Made by a program: the position numbers and the translations under genes
The notes under the pieces: generated by a model
What the model was told of the DNA's origin: nothing
The model's database searches: none
Seen by the model: only the letters and a program-made list of their open reading frames with translations
Shown: positions 41,048 to 49,577 of the stretch, one piece after another
Numbering within the stretch: the first letter of the stretch is position 1
Layout: every line of letters starts with the position of its first letter
Assembly (NCBI RefSeq): GCF_002866825.1
Contig: NZ_PKUS01000005.1
Coordinates: forward strand, 62,001-126,000
Length of the DNA stretch: 64,000 nt
Direction of reading: 5' to 3'
Source of the DNA: Pseudohalioglobus lutimaris
GTDB taxonomy: Bacteria > Pseudomonadota > Gammaproteobacteria > Pseudomonadales > Halieaceae

Positions 41048-42826
41048 TCAGCACAGCGCCCGTAGAATTATCTTGCGGGTATCTGCGGGGTCGATCACCG
41101 CATCGAGTTCGGTGGCCGCGGCAGACTCGGTAGCTCTACCTTTTTCATAAAGCGTATCCAATAACTTGTTGAACAGCGCGTTACGGGCCTCATCATTGGC
41201 CTCCGCAGCGAGCTCCTTCTTGAACCCAAGGCGCACCGCGCCCTCCAGTCCCATGGGGCCGGTTTCACCGGTGGGCCAGGCAGCAGTGAATACCGGGATC
41301 TTAAAACTGCCACCGGCCATGGCCATTGCGCCCAGTCCATAGGCCTTGCGCAGGATGATGGTCACCATCGGCACGCGCAGTCGGGCACCGGCACGGAACA
41401 GGGCTGCCATGCGCCTGGGTGCGCCTTCTACTTCACTCTCTGGCCCCACCATGAAGCCAGGTGTGTCGCAAAGTGAGACCAGGGGCAGGCCCAGCTTATT
41501 GCACAGGGCCAGAAATCGGGCGGCCTTGTCAGAGGCGTCGCAGTCCAGCGCGCCACCCAGGCCGCGACAGTCGTTGGCAATCACGCCCAGGGCCCTGCCT
41601 TCAATGCGCATGAAGCCGGTGACCAGCGCTGTGCCAAATTCACGGGTGATCTCCATAAAACTGGCGGTGTCGGCCAGCGTGTCAATGATATGGCGAACAT
41701 CGTAGGCAAAGCGTCGATCGGCGGGAAGCGCCGTGCGCAGAGCTTCCTGCTCGGCGCAGTCCCATTCGGGCAGGTCGCCCTGGGTGTAACTGAGCAGCTG
41801 CTTCGCGAGTGCGGTGGCATGGGCCTCGTTTTCTGCATCCAGGTCCACCACCGCATTTTTTTGTTGCACCTCAATGGGGCCTATTTCCGTGGGTGCGAAC
41901 TGCCCGAGACCGCCTCCCTCGATCATGGCCGGCCCGGCCATTCCAATCCATGAGCTGCGCGTGGCGATGCGCACATCGGCGCAGCCGAACAGCGCCGCGT
42001 TTCCTGCAAAGCAATAGCCGTTGTTGACGGCGATGGTGGGTACCTCGTCACACAGGCGCGCCCACTCCACAAATGAGCTGACGTCCAGTCCGCCGCCGCC
42101 GATCTGTACATCGGTGTCGCCGGGCCTGCCGCCACCGCCTTCGGTATACATGATGGTGGGTAGCTGTTTGTCCAGGGCCACGCCGATAATGCGGTCCAGT
42201 TTCATATGATGATAAAAACCCTGGGTGCCCGCGAGCACTGTGTAGTCGTTGACAATCACCGCTGCTGCAGAGGCCGTCTCCCCGAATATGTCTGCGTTGA
42301 TAGTGGCCAGCCCGGTAAGGATGCCGTCTGCCGGCGTGTTGGTGCGCAAGTCCTCCAGGCTGCGTCGGCCGCGCTGGGCGGCCACGGCGAGTTGGCCGTA
42401 TTCGACGAACGAGCCCGCATCAATCAGGTCATCGAGGTTTTCCCTGGCCGTTCGGTAGCCTTTTGCATGGCGTTTGCCTACAGCTTTCGGGCGCGCCGCG
42501 TCCTGCGTCATCGCCGACTGCGCCTGCCACGCGTGCAATTCAACAAGATCGTTGCCGGTGCTGGTCTGAGACGGCTGTGCTGGATCGGAGGAGTGCGTTT
42601 CCGGTATCAGTTCCATCAGCACCACGTCGGTTTGTACCGTCTGCCCGGGACGTACATGAATAACGCCGACGATGCCCGCCTGCGGGGCATCCACGGAGGA
42701 CTGCAGTTTCATCGATTCCACTGTCGCCAGCCGCTGGCCGGCGTGTACCGCATCTCCCGCGCTGACTTCGATGCTAATGACGGCCGCAGCCATCGGAGAG
42801 TGAATGGGGATAGTGTTGCTTTGCAT
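41048..42826 (-). CDS. Biotinyl-domain fused to acyl-CoA carboxyltransferase
   Basis: ATG 42826 is the better start (592 residues). The first 75 residues form a biotinyl/lipoyl domain with the lysine in VESMKLQSS. A linker of about 80 residues leads to an acyl-CoA carboxyltransferase domain: RENLDDLIDAGSFVEYGQLA, VIVNDYTVLAGTQGFYHHMK, EGGGGRPGDTDVQIGG, GYCFAGNAALFGCADVRIAT and GPMGLEGAVRLGFKKELAAE. Acyl-CoA carboxylases normally carry the biotin domain on the biotin carboxylase subunit, so this order is unusual; it resembles the central part of single-chain long-chain acyl-CoA carboxylases. No biotin carboxylase gene is in the window. The acyl substrate is unknown. Confidence 0.88.
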   Translation of the reverse strand: MQSNTIPIHSPMAAAVISIEVSAGDAVHAGQRLATVESMKLQSSVDAPQAGIVGVIHVRPGQTVQTDVVLMELIPETHSSDPAQPSQTSTGNDLVELHAWQAQSAMTQDAARPKAVGKRHAKGYRTARENLDDLIDAGSFVEYGQLAVAAQRGRRSLEDLRTNTPADGILTGLATINADIFGETASAAAVIVNDYTVLAGTQGFYHHMKLDRIIGVALDKQLPTIMYTEGGGGRPGDTDVQIGGGGLDVSSFVEWARLCDEVPTIAVNNGYCFAGNAALFGCADVRIATRSSWIGMAGPAMIEGGGLGQFAPTEIGPIEVQQKNAVVDLDAENEAHATALAKQLLSYTQGDLPEWDCAEQEALRTALPADRRFAYDVRHIIDTLADTASFMEITREFGTALVTGFMRIEGRALGVIANDCRGLGGALDCDASDKAARFLALCNKLGLPLVSLCDTPGFMVGPESEVEGAPRRMAALFRAGARLRVPMVTIILRKAYGLGAMAMAGGSFKIPVFTAAWPTGETGPMGLEGAVRLGFKKELAAEANDEARNALFNKLLDTLYEKGRATESAAATELDAVIDPADTRKIILRALC

Positions 42827-42870
42827 AGGTGCTCGCTTGTTGGCTACCGGGACCAGCCGTCGCTGACCGC

Positions 42871-43725
42871 TCAAAATGTGTGGGGATAGGATTTCCAGTA
42901 ATACTGTTCGTCATTGCTCTGCCAGTCGGCATAGATGGATTTCCAGTTGAGACCTTCAATGCGCCACCCGTGATGGGGTTCCAGATTGGTGGAGAATACG
43001 GGCGCACCGTAGTCGCAGAAACGTGTGTCTACGCTGAGTCGAACCTTGTTCTCTGCCGTATTCGGTTCAGCGCGGTGTACGGTGGCCGAGTTGAAAATGA
43101 GTATGTCGCCTTTTTCAAAGTCGGAGACATGCCAGTGGGTCTCATGCTCGTAGATCTCACATTGCACGCCACCTACGCCCTGCGCCTCGTGCACCTTCCT
43201 CACCCCACCCTTATGTGAGCCGGGAAGCACGGTAACACGCCCCATGCTGGCGTCCACATCATGCAGGGCCACCCAGATGCCGGCCATGCTAGGGCCGGCG
43301 TGGTGGGAATAGGCGTCCTGGTGGGGCGGGGTCTCATAGCCAAGCATCCGTGGCGTGGCGATGCGCGCCATCTTGATCGGATAGACCCAGGGTTGGCAGC
43401 CCTGTATACGCTGCATCAACTGCAGCATCCAGGGCTGGTGAAAGAAGCGGTGAAAAGACTCCAGCTGCTGTACTTTCGGATAAACGCGATCCCAGATCGC
43501 ATCGGTCTCGTAGAAAGGATTGCCATTGAGTCGTGGCTTGGCTTTGGTCTCGTCCCAGGTCACATGGGGGGCCAGTACCTGCAGAATGTCATCGCGCAGA
43601 GCATCGCAATGTTCGGCCTCGGCGCCGCCCTTGAGAAACAGGTAGCCGTCTTCGGCAAAGCGCTCACGCAATACGGTGTCGTGCTCGCCGTGCAGGGAGA
43701 CGTGATAGTCGGATGAGGTGGTCAA
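42871..43725 (-). CDS. Phytanoyl-CoA dioxygenase (PhyH) family protein
   Basis: The 284 residues form an Fe(II)/2-oxoglutarate dioxygenase. HQD in YETPPHQDAYSHH and the distal histidine in FNSATVHRAEPN give the H-x-D...H iron triad. MGRVTVLPGSHKGG and the later LSVDTRF arginine complete the 2-oxoglutarate site. The start is TTG at 43725 with a weak ribosome site. It is followed on the same strand by the biotinyl-carboxyltransferase gene after 44 bp, and diverges from msrA. It could hydroxylate a branched or methyl-substituted acyl-CoA before carboxylation, which is inferred from adjacency only. Confidence 0.9.
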   Translation of the reverse strand: MTTSSDYHVSLHGEHDTVLRERFAEDGYLFLKGGAEAEHCDALRDDILQVLAPHVTWDETKAKPRLNGNPFYETDAIWDRVYPKVQQLESFHRFFHQPWMLQLMQRIQGCQPWVYPIKMARIATPRMLGYETPPHQDAYSHHAGPSMAGIWVALHDVDASMGRVTVLPGSHKGGVRKVHEAQGVGGVQCEIYEHETHWHVSDFEKGDILIFNSATVHRAEPNTAENKVRLSVDTRFCDYGAPVFSTNLEPHHGWRIEGLNWKSIYADWQSNDEQYYWKSYPHTF

Positions 43726-43878
43726 ATCGGGGACTCTTTATAGATGAAATGTTCAACGCCTGGACGCAGCAACCGCATTATCCCTGAAATGCCGGCAAAG
43801 AAAAGTCCGGCGGCTGCGGGGTGGAACTGATCTGCTATACCGCGGTCAACCTAAATACAATATTGTCGGGGTTACATA

Positions 43879-44460
43879 ATGCAAAAAGCTTTTCTGATCG
43901 CAGTGCTGCTCCTCATGTCCACCGGCGCCAGGGCAGAGACTGCCGAGGCCTATTTTGCCGGTGGATGTTTCTGGTGTATGGAATCCAACTATCAGGAGCA
44001 GGAGGGTGTGGTCGATGTCGTTTCGGGCTTCATTGGTGGCACACTGAAAAACCCCACCTACAAGGGCAATCACGAGGGGCACTTCGAGGCGATCAAGGTG
44101 AGCTACGATCCGGCAGTGATCAGCTACCAGCAACTGCTGGACCTGTTCTGGGTGAGTATCGACCCCTTCGACAATGCGGGCCAGTTCTGCGACAAGGGTT
44201 TCAGCTACCGCAGTGCCGTATTCACCAGCAGCGCTGAAGAGAAAGCCATGGCGCAGCAGTCTCTGGATGCGGTGCAGGCCCGTTTTCCCGACCAGGTTGT
44301 CTACACCGAGCTGCGCGATGCGAACGAATTCTGGCCGGTGGAGGAATACCACCAGGATTACTACCTGAAAAACCCGGTGCGCTACAACTACTATCGCTGG
44401 AACTGTGGGCGAGATCAGCGCACCAGGGAAATCTGGGGTGACGCGGCCGCGACCCACTGA
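43879..44460 (+). CDS. msrA: Exported peptide methionine sulfoxide reductase MsrA
   Basis: 193 residues with a signal peptide (AFLIAVLLLMSTGARA), hence periplasmic. The reaction is reduction of methionine S-sulfoxide in proteins. The catalytic Cys30 lies in GGCFWCMES, and the family words VVSGFIGG, GHFEAIKVSYDP and FWPVEEYHQDYYLKNP follow. There is a second cysteine three residues after the first, and two later (FCDKGF and YRWNCG) that can serve as resolving cysteines. No MsrB or reductant gene is adjacent. It is convergent with a serine hydrolase gene, 12 bp apart. Confidence 0.95.
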   Translation: MQKAFLIAVLLLMSTGARAETAEAYFAGGCFWCMESNYQEQEGVVDVVSGFIGGTLKNPTYKGNHEGHFEAIKVSYDPAVISYQQLLDLFWVSIDPFDNAGQFCDKGFSYRSAVFTSSAEEKAMAQQSLDAVQARFPDQVVYTELRDANEFWPVEEYHQDYYLKNPVRYNYYRWNCGRDQRTREIWGDAAATH

Positions 44461-44472
44461 GCATGAGCAGGA

Positions 44473-45690
44473 CTAGTCTGAGAGAGACTGCGCCAGGTCC
44501 TGCAGGTAGTCGACGTAGGCGAGCTTAAACGCAGGGTCAAAGTTTTTCTGGTCTGCGGCCAGCTTGACGATCACTACCTGGTTGTCAGGATGCACATAGA
44601 TGTTCTGGCCCCATATACCCCGGGCAAGAAAGTCACCGTCCCAGTCACGGGGCGTCCACCACTGGTACTGATACCCGGATACGTTGGACGAGCGTGGGTT
44701 TTCCCCCGGCATCAGGTGGGGTTCGTCAGGTGTCACTGATTCCTCAACCCAGCCCTGCGGCAGGATGCGTTGCTCCCCGCGCATGCCCTTGTTCAGATAG
44801 AGAAGCCCAAGTTTCGCGTAATCGCGTGTCGATGCAGCCAGCCCGCCCATGGCCAATTCGTAGCCCTGCTCATCCAGCGTCCATAACCCCGCGTTCTCCA
44901 TGCCCAGCGGATGCCACAGTCGGCTGGTCATATACTCGGTGAGGGACTCGCCGGTCACCTTTACCAACAGAATGCCCAGCAGCTGCGTGTTGATACTGGC
45001 GTAGTGGTTGAATGTGCCGGGTGGGTGCTCTCTTTCCAGCGTGTTGATGTACTCGATATACGACATTGGCGGAACCATCGTGGTCATTTTATTGATGTCG
45101 GATTCCGGGTCGGTATAGGCCTCGTTGAAGCGGGTGCCTGAGGCCATCTGCAGCACGTGTTTGACGGTAACACCGTCAAATGTCTTGCTGGTGAGTGCGG
45201 GGAGGTACTTGCGAATTGGGTCGTCAAGGCTGTCCAGCCTGCCTTCACCGAGTGCAATTCCCAGTAATGCAGAGGTGAATGACTTGGCCATGGAAAAGGA
45301 AATGTGCAGGCTGTCACGGTCGTCGCCGTGGGTGTAGGTTTCGTGAATTATTTTGCCGTCCTTGATCACCAGGAAGGCCGAGGTGTCTGAGAGCTCGATA
45401 AAAGCCTCCAGCGTAGTGGGCTTACCTTGAAAATCAGCAGTGAATTGCAGGCTGTCAGCGCTACTGCCCAGGTCCCAGGGGTCGGGGGAGGGCGACATCG
45501 TCGAGGTGGGCACAAAGCGGTCCATATTGCGGAAATTCTCGAAACGATCGCCGGCAAACATGGCACTGAAGCCGGTTGCTTCGCCGCCCGACGGTGTGCC
45601 GCCGATGGTGACTCCCTGGGCCACAACGGTGGTGCTGGCCAGCAGAGTGGAGGTGATAAACAGATTGCGCAGGTGTGCACGGCATGACAT
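44473..45690 (-). CDS. Exported serine hydrolase, beta-lactamase family
   Basis: The 405-residue protein starts with a signal peptide (LFITSTLLASTTVVAQ). Ser133-Met-Ala-Lys136 in HISFSMAKSFTS is the SxxK nucleophile. Tyr in FNHYASINTQLLG gives the YxN motif (YAS). A late ARGIWGQNIYVHPDNQVVIV stretch stands at the KTG/HxG strand. This group of class C-like enzymes includes 6-aminohexanoate-dimer hydrolases and esterases. GAGG lies 8 bp before the ATG. No obvious operon partner. It differs from the serine hydrolase at 11058-12368, so the two are only distant paralogs. Confidence 0.87.
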   Translation of the reverse strand: MSCRAHLRNLFITSTLLASTTVVAQGVTIGGTPSGGEATGFSAMFAGDRFENFRNMDRFVPTSTMSPSPDPWDLGSSADSLQFTADFQGKPTTLEAFIELSDTSAFLVIKDGKIIHETYTHGDDRDSLHISFSMAKSFTSALLGIALGEGRLDSLDDPIRKYLPALTSKTFDGVTVKHVLQMASGTRFNEAYTDPESDINKMTTMVPPMSYIEYINTLEREHPPGTFNHYASINTQLLGILLVKVTGESLTEYMTSRLWHPLGMENAGLWTLDEQGYELAMGGLAASTRDYAKLGLLYLNKGMRGEQRILPQGWVEESVTPDEPHLMPGENPRSSNVSGYQYQWWTPRDWDGDFLARGIWGQNIYVHPDNQVVIVKLAADQKNFDPAFKLAYVDYLQDLAQSLSD

Positions 45691-45873
45691 AGGCTGACCT
45701 CAATTTAATGACGTTGATTAGTCTAGACCAGTCCTGCGGTCAGTGCATCGCCCGACAGGCGGTTATTGTTACGCGAATGGTGGGTACGCGGGGACTGGGT
45801 CCGGGAAATTGCGCAAAACGTGAAACCGATTGCTTATCTCGCTTATACTTGCGGTTTTTTTCAGGAGCATCCC

Positions 45874-46587
45874 ATGGGCAGAGCCTACCAGAACCGCAAG
45901 GAATCCATGGCCAAGACATCGGACCAGAAGGCCCGGGTCTACAGCAAGCACGCGCGTGTCATCTATGTGACGGCCAAACAGGGCGGCGTCGACCCCGACG
46001 GCAACCTGGCCCTGCGCAGCGCGATCGACCGGGCGAAGAAGGACCAGGTTCCCGCGCATGTCATCGACAAGGCGCTGGACAAGGCCGGTGGAAGTGCGGG
46101 AGAAGACTTCGCCGCGGCGCGATACGAAGGCTTTGGGCCCGGGGGCTGTATGGTCATCGTGGACTGTCTGACCGACAATCCCAATCGCACCATTGGTGAT
46201 GTGCGCCAATGCTTTACCAAGACCAAGTGCAAGATTGGCACTCCCGGCAGTGTCAGCCACTCATTCGATCACAGTGCCATCTTCGTTTTTGCAGGAGAGG
46301 ATGACGAGGCAGTGCTGGAGGCGCTGATGATGGCGGACGTGGACGTAGAGGATATCGAATGCGAAGACGGCAAGATTACCGTGTTCACGCCGCATACCGA
46401 GTTCGCCAAGGCCCGGCAGGCGCTGAATGAGGCCCTGGGTGATATTGATTTTGAAGTGGAAGAAATTCAGTTCGTGCCACGGGATACGGCGCCCATTCCT
46501 GCAGACGACGAGGCCATGTTTGAGAAATTCCTCGACATGCTGAACGATGTCGAGGATGTGCAGAAGGTGTATCACAACGTCGCCTAG
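45874..46587 (+). CDS. YebC/PmpR-family regulator (YeeN-like)
   Basis: ATG 45874 is chosen because [20 protein letters not shown] is the family start and AGGAG stands 9 bp before it; the product is 238 residues. Other landmarks are the [20 protein letters not shown] motif, [19 protein letters not shown], and a C-terminal acidic domain ([18 protein letters not shown]). The MGRAYQNRK start marks the YeeN subgroup of YebC/PmpR proteins. Family members act as DNA-binding regulators or, in recent work on relatives, as translation factors for polyproline stalls. It is monocistronic, its stop overlapping that of the convergent lipoprotein gene by 4 bp. Confidence 0.93.
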   Translation: MGRAYQNRKESMAKTSDQKARVYSKHARVIYVTAKQGGVDPDGNLALRSAIDRAKKDQVPAHVIDKALDKAGGSAGEDFAAARYEGFGPGGCMVIVDCLTDNPNRTIGDVRQCFTKTKCKIGTPGSVSHSFDHSAIFVFAGEDDEAVLEALMMADVDVEDIECEDGKITVFTPHTEFAKARQALNEALGDIDFEVEEIQFVPRDTAPIPADDEAMFEKFLDMLNDVEDVQKVYHNVA

Positions 46588-47171
46588 TCGGGCGTCGGCA
46601 GGCGTCGAATGACCAGCAGCAGTTCGCCCACCTGGAAACCAAACTTGTCGAGTGTGGACTCATTGATCAGGATGTCCGGCGTCAGCAGATACATCCTGTC
46701 GTCCACGTGCAGGTCGATGGTGTCGCCCCGATAGGGCACCTGCAGCACGTAGTCCAGAAACACCGCGTTGCCGGACTGGCGCAGGGTGCCCTCGCCGGTG
46801 ACGTCGCCGGCAGTGCCGGTGTAGCTGCCATCACTCTGGCGGCGCAGTGTCCAAATCCGTTTCTGCTTCTCCCCATCGTTGAATACAAAGTCTTCGTCCA
46901 GTGTCCCCACGCCATCTTCCCAGCTGGCAGCGATGGTGGCGTTGAAGGTTCGTATCACTTTGCCACTGCGGTCCTTCACTACCCCGTGGGCAGCGAGCGG
47001 GCCCTGGAAAAATTCCTCGACGCTGAACCGTGGTGTCATCGCACTGTAGTCGGTGACCTGCACAGGTGAGCAGGCGGCTGCGAGGGTGAGAAACAGTGCT
47101 GAGAGCGCAGCGCGTATGCCGGCCAGACGCTGCCCGCCCGGCTCAAATTGAACGGCATTGATAATCTTCAT
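46584..47171 (-). CDS. DUF3833 family lipoprotein
   Basis: ATG 47171 with GGGGAG 7 bp upstream gives 195 residues and a lipoprotein signal ([13 protein letters not shown], Cys34). DUF3833 features are visible: [40 protein letters not shown] and a lipocalin-like run of beta strands ending in [20 protein letters not shown]. The function of the family is unknown. Its 3' end overlaps the YebC-like gene by 4 bp. A 236-bp gap without a credible gene separates it from the AbgT gene upstream. Confidence 0.82.
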   Translation of the reverse strand: MKIINAVQFEPGGQRLAGIRAALSALFLTLAAACSPVQVTDYSAMTPRFSVEEFFQGPLAAHGVVKDRSGKVIRTFNATIAASWEDGVGTLDEDFVFNDGEKQKRIWTLRRQSDGSYTGTAGDVTGEGTLRQSGNAVFLDYVLQVPYRGDTIDLHVDDRMYLLTPDILINESTLDKFGFQVGELLLVIRRLPTPD

Positions 47172-47407
47172 TGTATTGCTCCCCGCTGTGCCCGCTGATC
47201 CATGCGCCATAGCCTGCCCTCACAGTGATCACGGTGGCTGCACTCTGGCGGGCAGCCGCGGCAGGGCGGCCGGTGTTCCGGGAGCGTCTGTATTGGGGGC
47301 TGGCCGCCCGCGGCGCTTGTTTCTGGCATGTCTGTCATCCTGTGTCTCCGGCATCTGAGTCTTTGATACGGAAGCAGGCGCCGACAGGACTACCTGGATT
47401 CAGCTAA

Positions 47408-48946
47408 TCAATACGAGTAGGACGCCTGCAGGCCCAGCGGTATTCCCAGCGCCCAGTAAGCCAGCAGAAACAGACTCCATACACTGATGAAGGTTATAGA
47501 GTAAGGCAGCATCATTGCCGTCAGTGTGCCTATACCGGCACTCTTGATATAACGCTGGCAATACACCACTACCAGCGGGAAATACGGCATAAGCGGGGTG
47601 ATGATGTTAGTGGTGGAGTCGCCCACCCGGTAGGCAGCCTGGGTCAGGTCAGGGGAAATGCCCAGCTTCATCAGCAGGGGAACGAAAATCGGCGCTAACA
47701 GGGCCCACTTGGCGGATGCCGAACCAATGAACAGATTGAGCAGTCCGGTAAGCAGGATAATACCGACAATGGTCATGGCGCTGGGCAGGCCCGCTGCTTG
47801 CAGTACTGCTGCGCCCTCGATGGCCAGCAGTATCCCCAGGTTGGACTGGGCAAAAGCAAAGATAAACTGGGCAATAAAGAACATGATGACCAGGTAATAG
47901 GCCATGCTCTCCATCGCCTTGGTCATGCCGGCGATGATGTCGCGCGCGCTGGTGACTGTGCCTGCCCGGTAACCGTAGACCACGCCTGGGACCAGGAACA
48001 GAATAAAAATTAACGGCACGATGGAACCCATCAGCGGTGCGCCCAGTTCTGTCAGTCCACCCGTCTGGCCGCGCCAGGGCGAGTTAACCGGCCAGGCGCT
48101 GGCCACCAGCAGGGTAACGGCGAGGGCCATCGACCAGAGAGCTGCCCGCAACCCGCGGCGCTCATTGTCGTCAAGCGGTTGCATAGACGGCAGATCTTCC
48201 AGGTCGTCGTCAATGATCGTGCCCTGAAGTCGCGGTTCCACCAGTTTGTCGGTTACCCACCAGCCAACAGCGACAATCAGAAACGAGGAGTAGGCGGTAA
48301 AAAAATAATTATTCAGCGGGTTCAGGGTGATGCCCGGGTCCAGTATTTGAGCGCTGGATTGTGAAATCCCCTGCAGCATGGGATCGATAGCGGAGGGAAT
48401 GAAGTTGGCGGAAAAGCCCCCGGAGACACCGGCGAACGCCGCGGCAATGCCTGCCAACGGGTGCCTGCCCGCCGCATAGAAAATCGCCCCGCCCAGCGGA
48501 ATCACCAGCACATAGCCTGCATCTGCCGCCGTATGGCTGACAATGCCTACCAGGATGAGCATGGGTGTGAGCAGCCAGCGTGCGGTGACGCCCATCATCG
48601 CGCGCAGTGCGGAATTGATAAAGCCCGTGTGGTCGGCTACGCCGATGCCGAGCATTGCCACCAGTACCACGCCGATCGGGTGGAAATGGGCGAAGGTTTT
48701 TACCATGGAGGAGAAGAACAGGACCATGGACTCGCCGGACAGCTGGTTCACCACGACCAGCGGCTCGCCAGTGCGCGGGTCGCTGACGCCCCAGTCGACA
48801 TAGGAAAGCAACCACGAGAGCACCCAAACGGCAACCAGTAAAGCGATGAACAACACAGCGGGATCGGGTAGCTTGTTGCCGATGCGCTCTACGCCAGCTA
48901 ATGCGCGACGCGTGAAGCCGGCGTCGGATGTGGTGTGTGTGTTCAT
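47408..48946 (-). CDS. AbgT-family transporter
   Basis: The 512-residue membrane protein shows AbgT features: VERIGNKLPDPAVLFIALLV at the start, LSGESMVLFFSSMVKTFAHF, the hairpin stretch MLGIGVADHTGFI, ADAGYVLVIPLGGAIFYAAG and the re-entrant segment FIGSASAKWALLAPIFVPLL, which lies around the substrate site. AbgT proteins include p-aminobenzoyl-glutamate importers (E. coli AbgT) and sulfonamide/antimetabolite exporters (MtrF). No aminoacyl-hydrolase genes AbgA/B are adjacent, so export or uptake cannot be decided. AGGTAACC precedes the ATG. The NTF2-like lipoprotein gene is upstream on the same strand. Confidence 0.92.
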   Translation of the reverse strand: MNTHTTSDAGFTRRALAGVERIGNKLPDPAVLFIALLVAVWVLSWLLSYVDWGVSDPRTGEPLVVVNQLSGESMVLFFSSMVKTFAHFHPIGVVLVAMLGIGVADHTGFINSALRAMMGVTARWLLTPMLILVGIVSHTAADAGYVLVIPLGGAIFYAAGRHPLAGIAAAFAGVSGGFSANFIPSAIDPMLQGISQSSAQILDPGITLNPLNNYFFTAYSSFLIVAVGWWVTDKLVEPRLQGTIIDDDLEDLPSMQPLDDNERRGLRAALWSMALAVTLLVASAWPVNSPWRGQTGGLTELGAPLMGSIVPLIFILFLVPGVVYGYRAGTVTSARDIIAGMTKAMESMAYYLVIMFFIAQFIFAFAQSNLGILLAIEGAAVLQAAGLPSAMTIVGIILLTGLLNLFIGSASAKWALLAPIFVPLLMKLGISPDLTQAAYRVGDSTTNIITPLMPYFPLVVVYCQRYIKSAGIGTLTAMMLPYSITFISVWSLFLLAYWALGIPLGLQASYSY

Positions 48947-49053
48947 CTGGTTACCTGGGCAGTGATTTATGCGGCAGTCTAAGGTGCGAGATAGCGCTGC
49001 ACAACCTGCAGTTCAATACTGTGCGCGCGGTCATGCTTACCCTAGGGAAGCGA

Positions 49054-49497
49054 CTACTCCCAGCTGAACTGTATCAGTTGCCAGCGGCCCTGGAGGTGGC
49101 GCCATTGGCCCCTGAACTGGTAGAGCTGCGCAGCCTCGGGCAGGCTGGCGTTGCTGCCGCTGAGCGCGGCCGTGCCCTGCACGGTAGCCAGAGCCGGTTC
49201 ATGGCGGTCAACTTCTACCGTCAGCACTGGAATAACCACACCGACGTTCTGGTAGCGCAGAAAGTAGCCCGTGAGTATCTTACGAACTTCTTCCTTGCCG
49301 ATGTTTCTTTGTCCGCGGTGGCCGCCGAGAAACGAGTCGGCCAGATGTTCGCGAAAGTCAGCATTACTGCCTTCTTCCAGTGCCCGCTGCATTTCCTTGA
49401 TGACCTGCCTGATCTCGGCCTCGGGATCAGAGGGGCTGGAGCAGGCACAGCTCAGTGCCAGGAGCAGTGCTAAAGAGAGACCGTGTAAAGCGCGCAT
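49054..49497 (-). CDS. NTF2-like lipoprotein of unknown function
   Basis: ATG 49497 gives 147 residues with a lipoprotein signal (LSLALLLALSCAC). The mature domain begins with an amphipathic helix (EIRQVIKEMQRALEEGSNAD) and continues with a curved-sheet SnoaL/NTF2-type pattern (VVIPVLTVEVDRHEPALATV then RWQLIQFSW), so it probably has the NTF2-like fold. No family function is known. It lies 107 bp before the AbgT gene on the same strand. The promoter region is shared with the divergent DUF2868 gene. Confidence 0.75.
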   Translation of the reverse strand: MRALHGLSLALLLALSCACSSPSDPEAEIRQVIKEMQRALEEGSNADFREHLADSFLGGHRGQRNIGKEEVRKILTGYFLRYQNVGVVIPVLTVEVDRHEPALATVQGTAALSGSNASLPEAAQLYQFRGQWRHLQGRWQLIQFSWE

Positions 49498-49577
49498 GAA
49501 CGACACCCTGTGCTGGTTGCATTGCAGTTTAAGTCGGGACACGACACTATTACAGCCTCATTCTCCAGAGACAAGAA

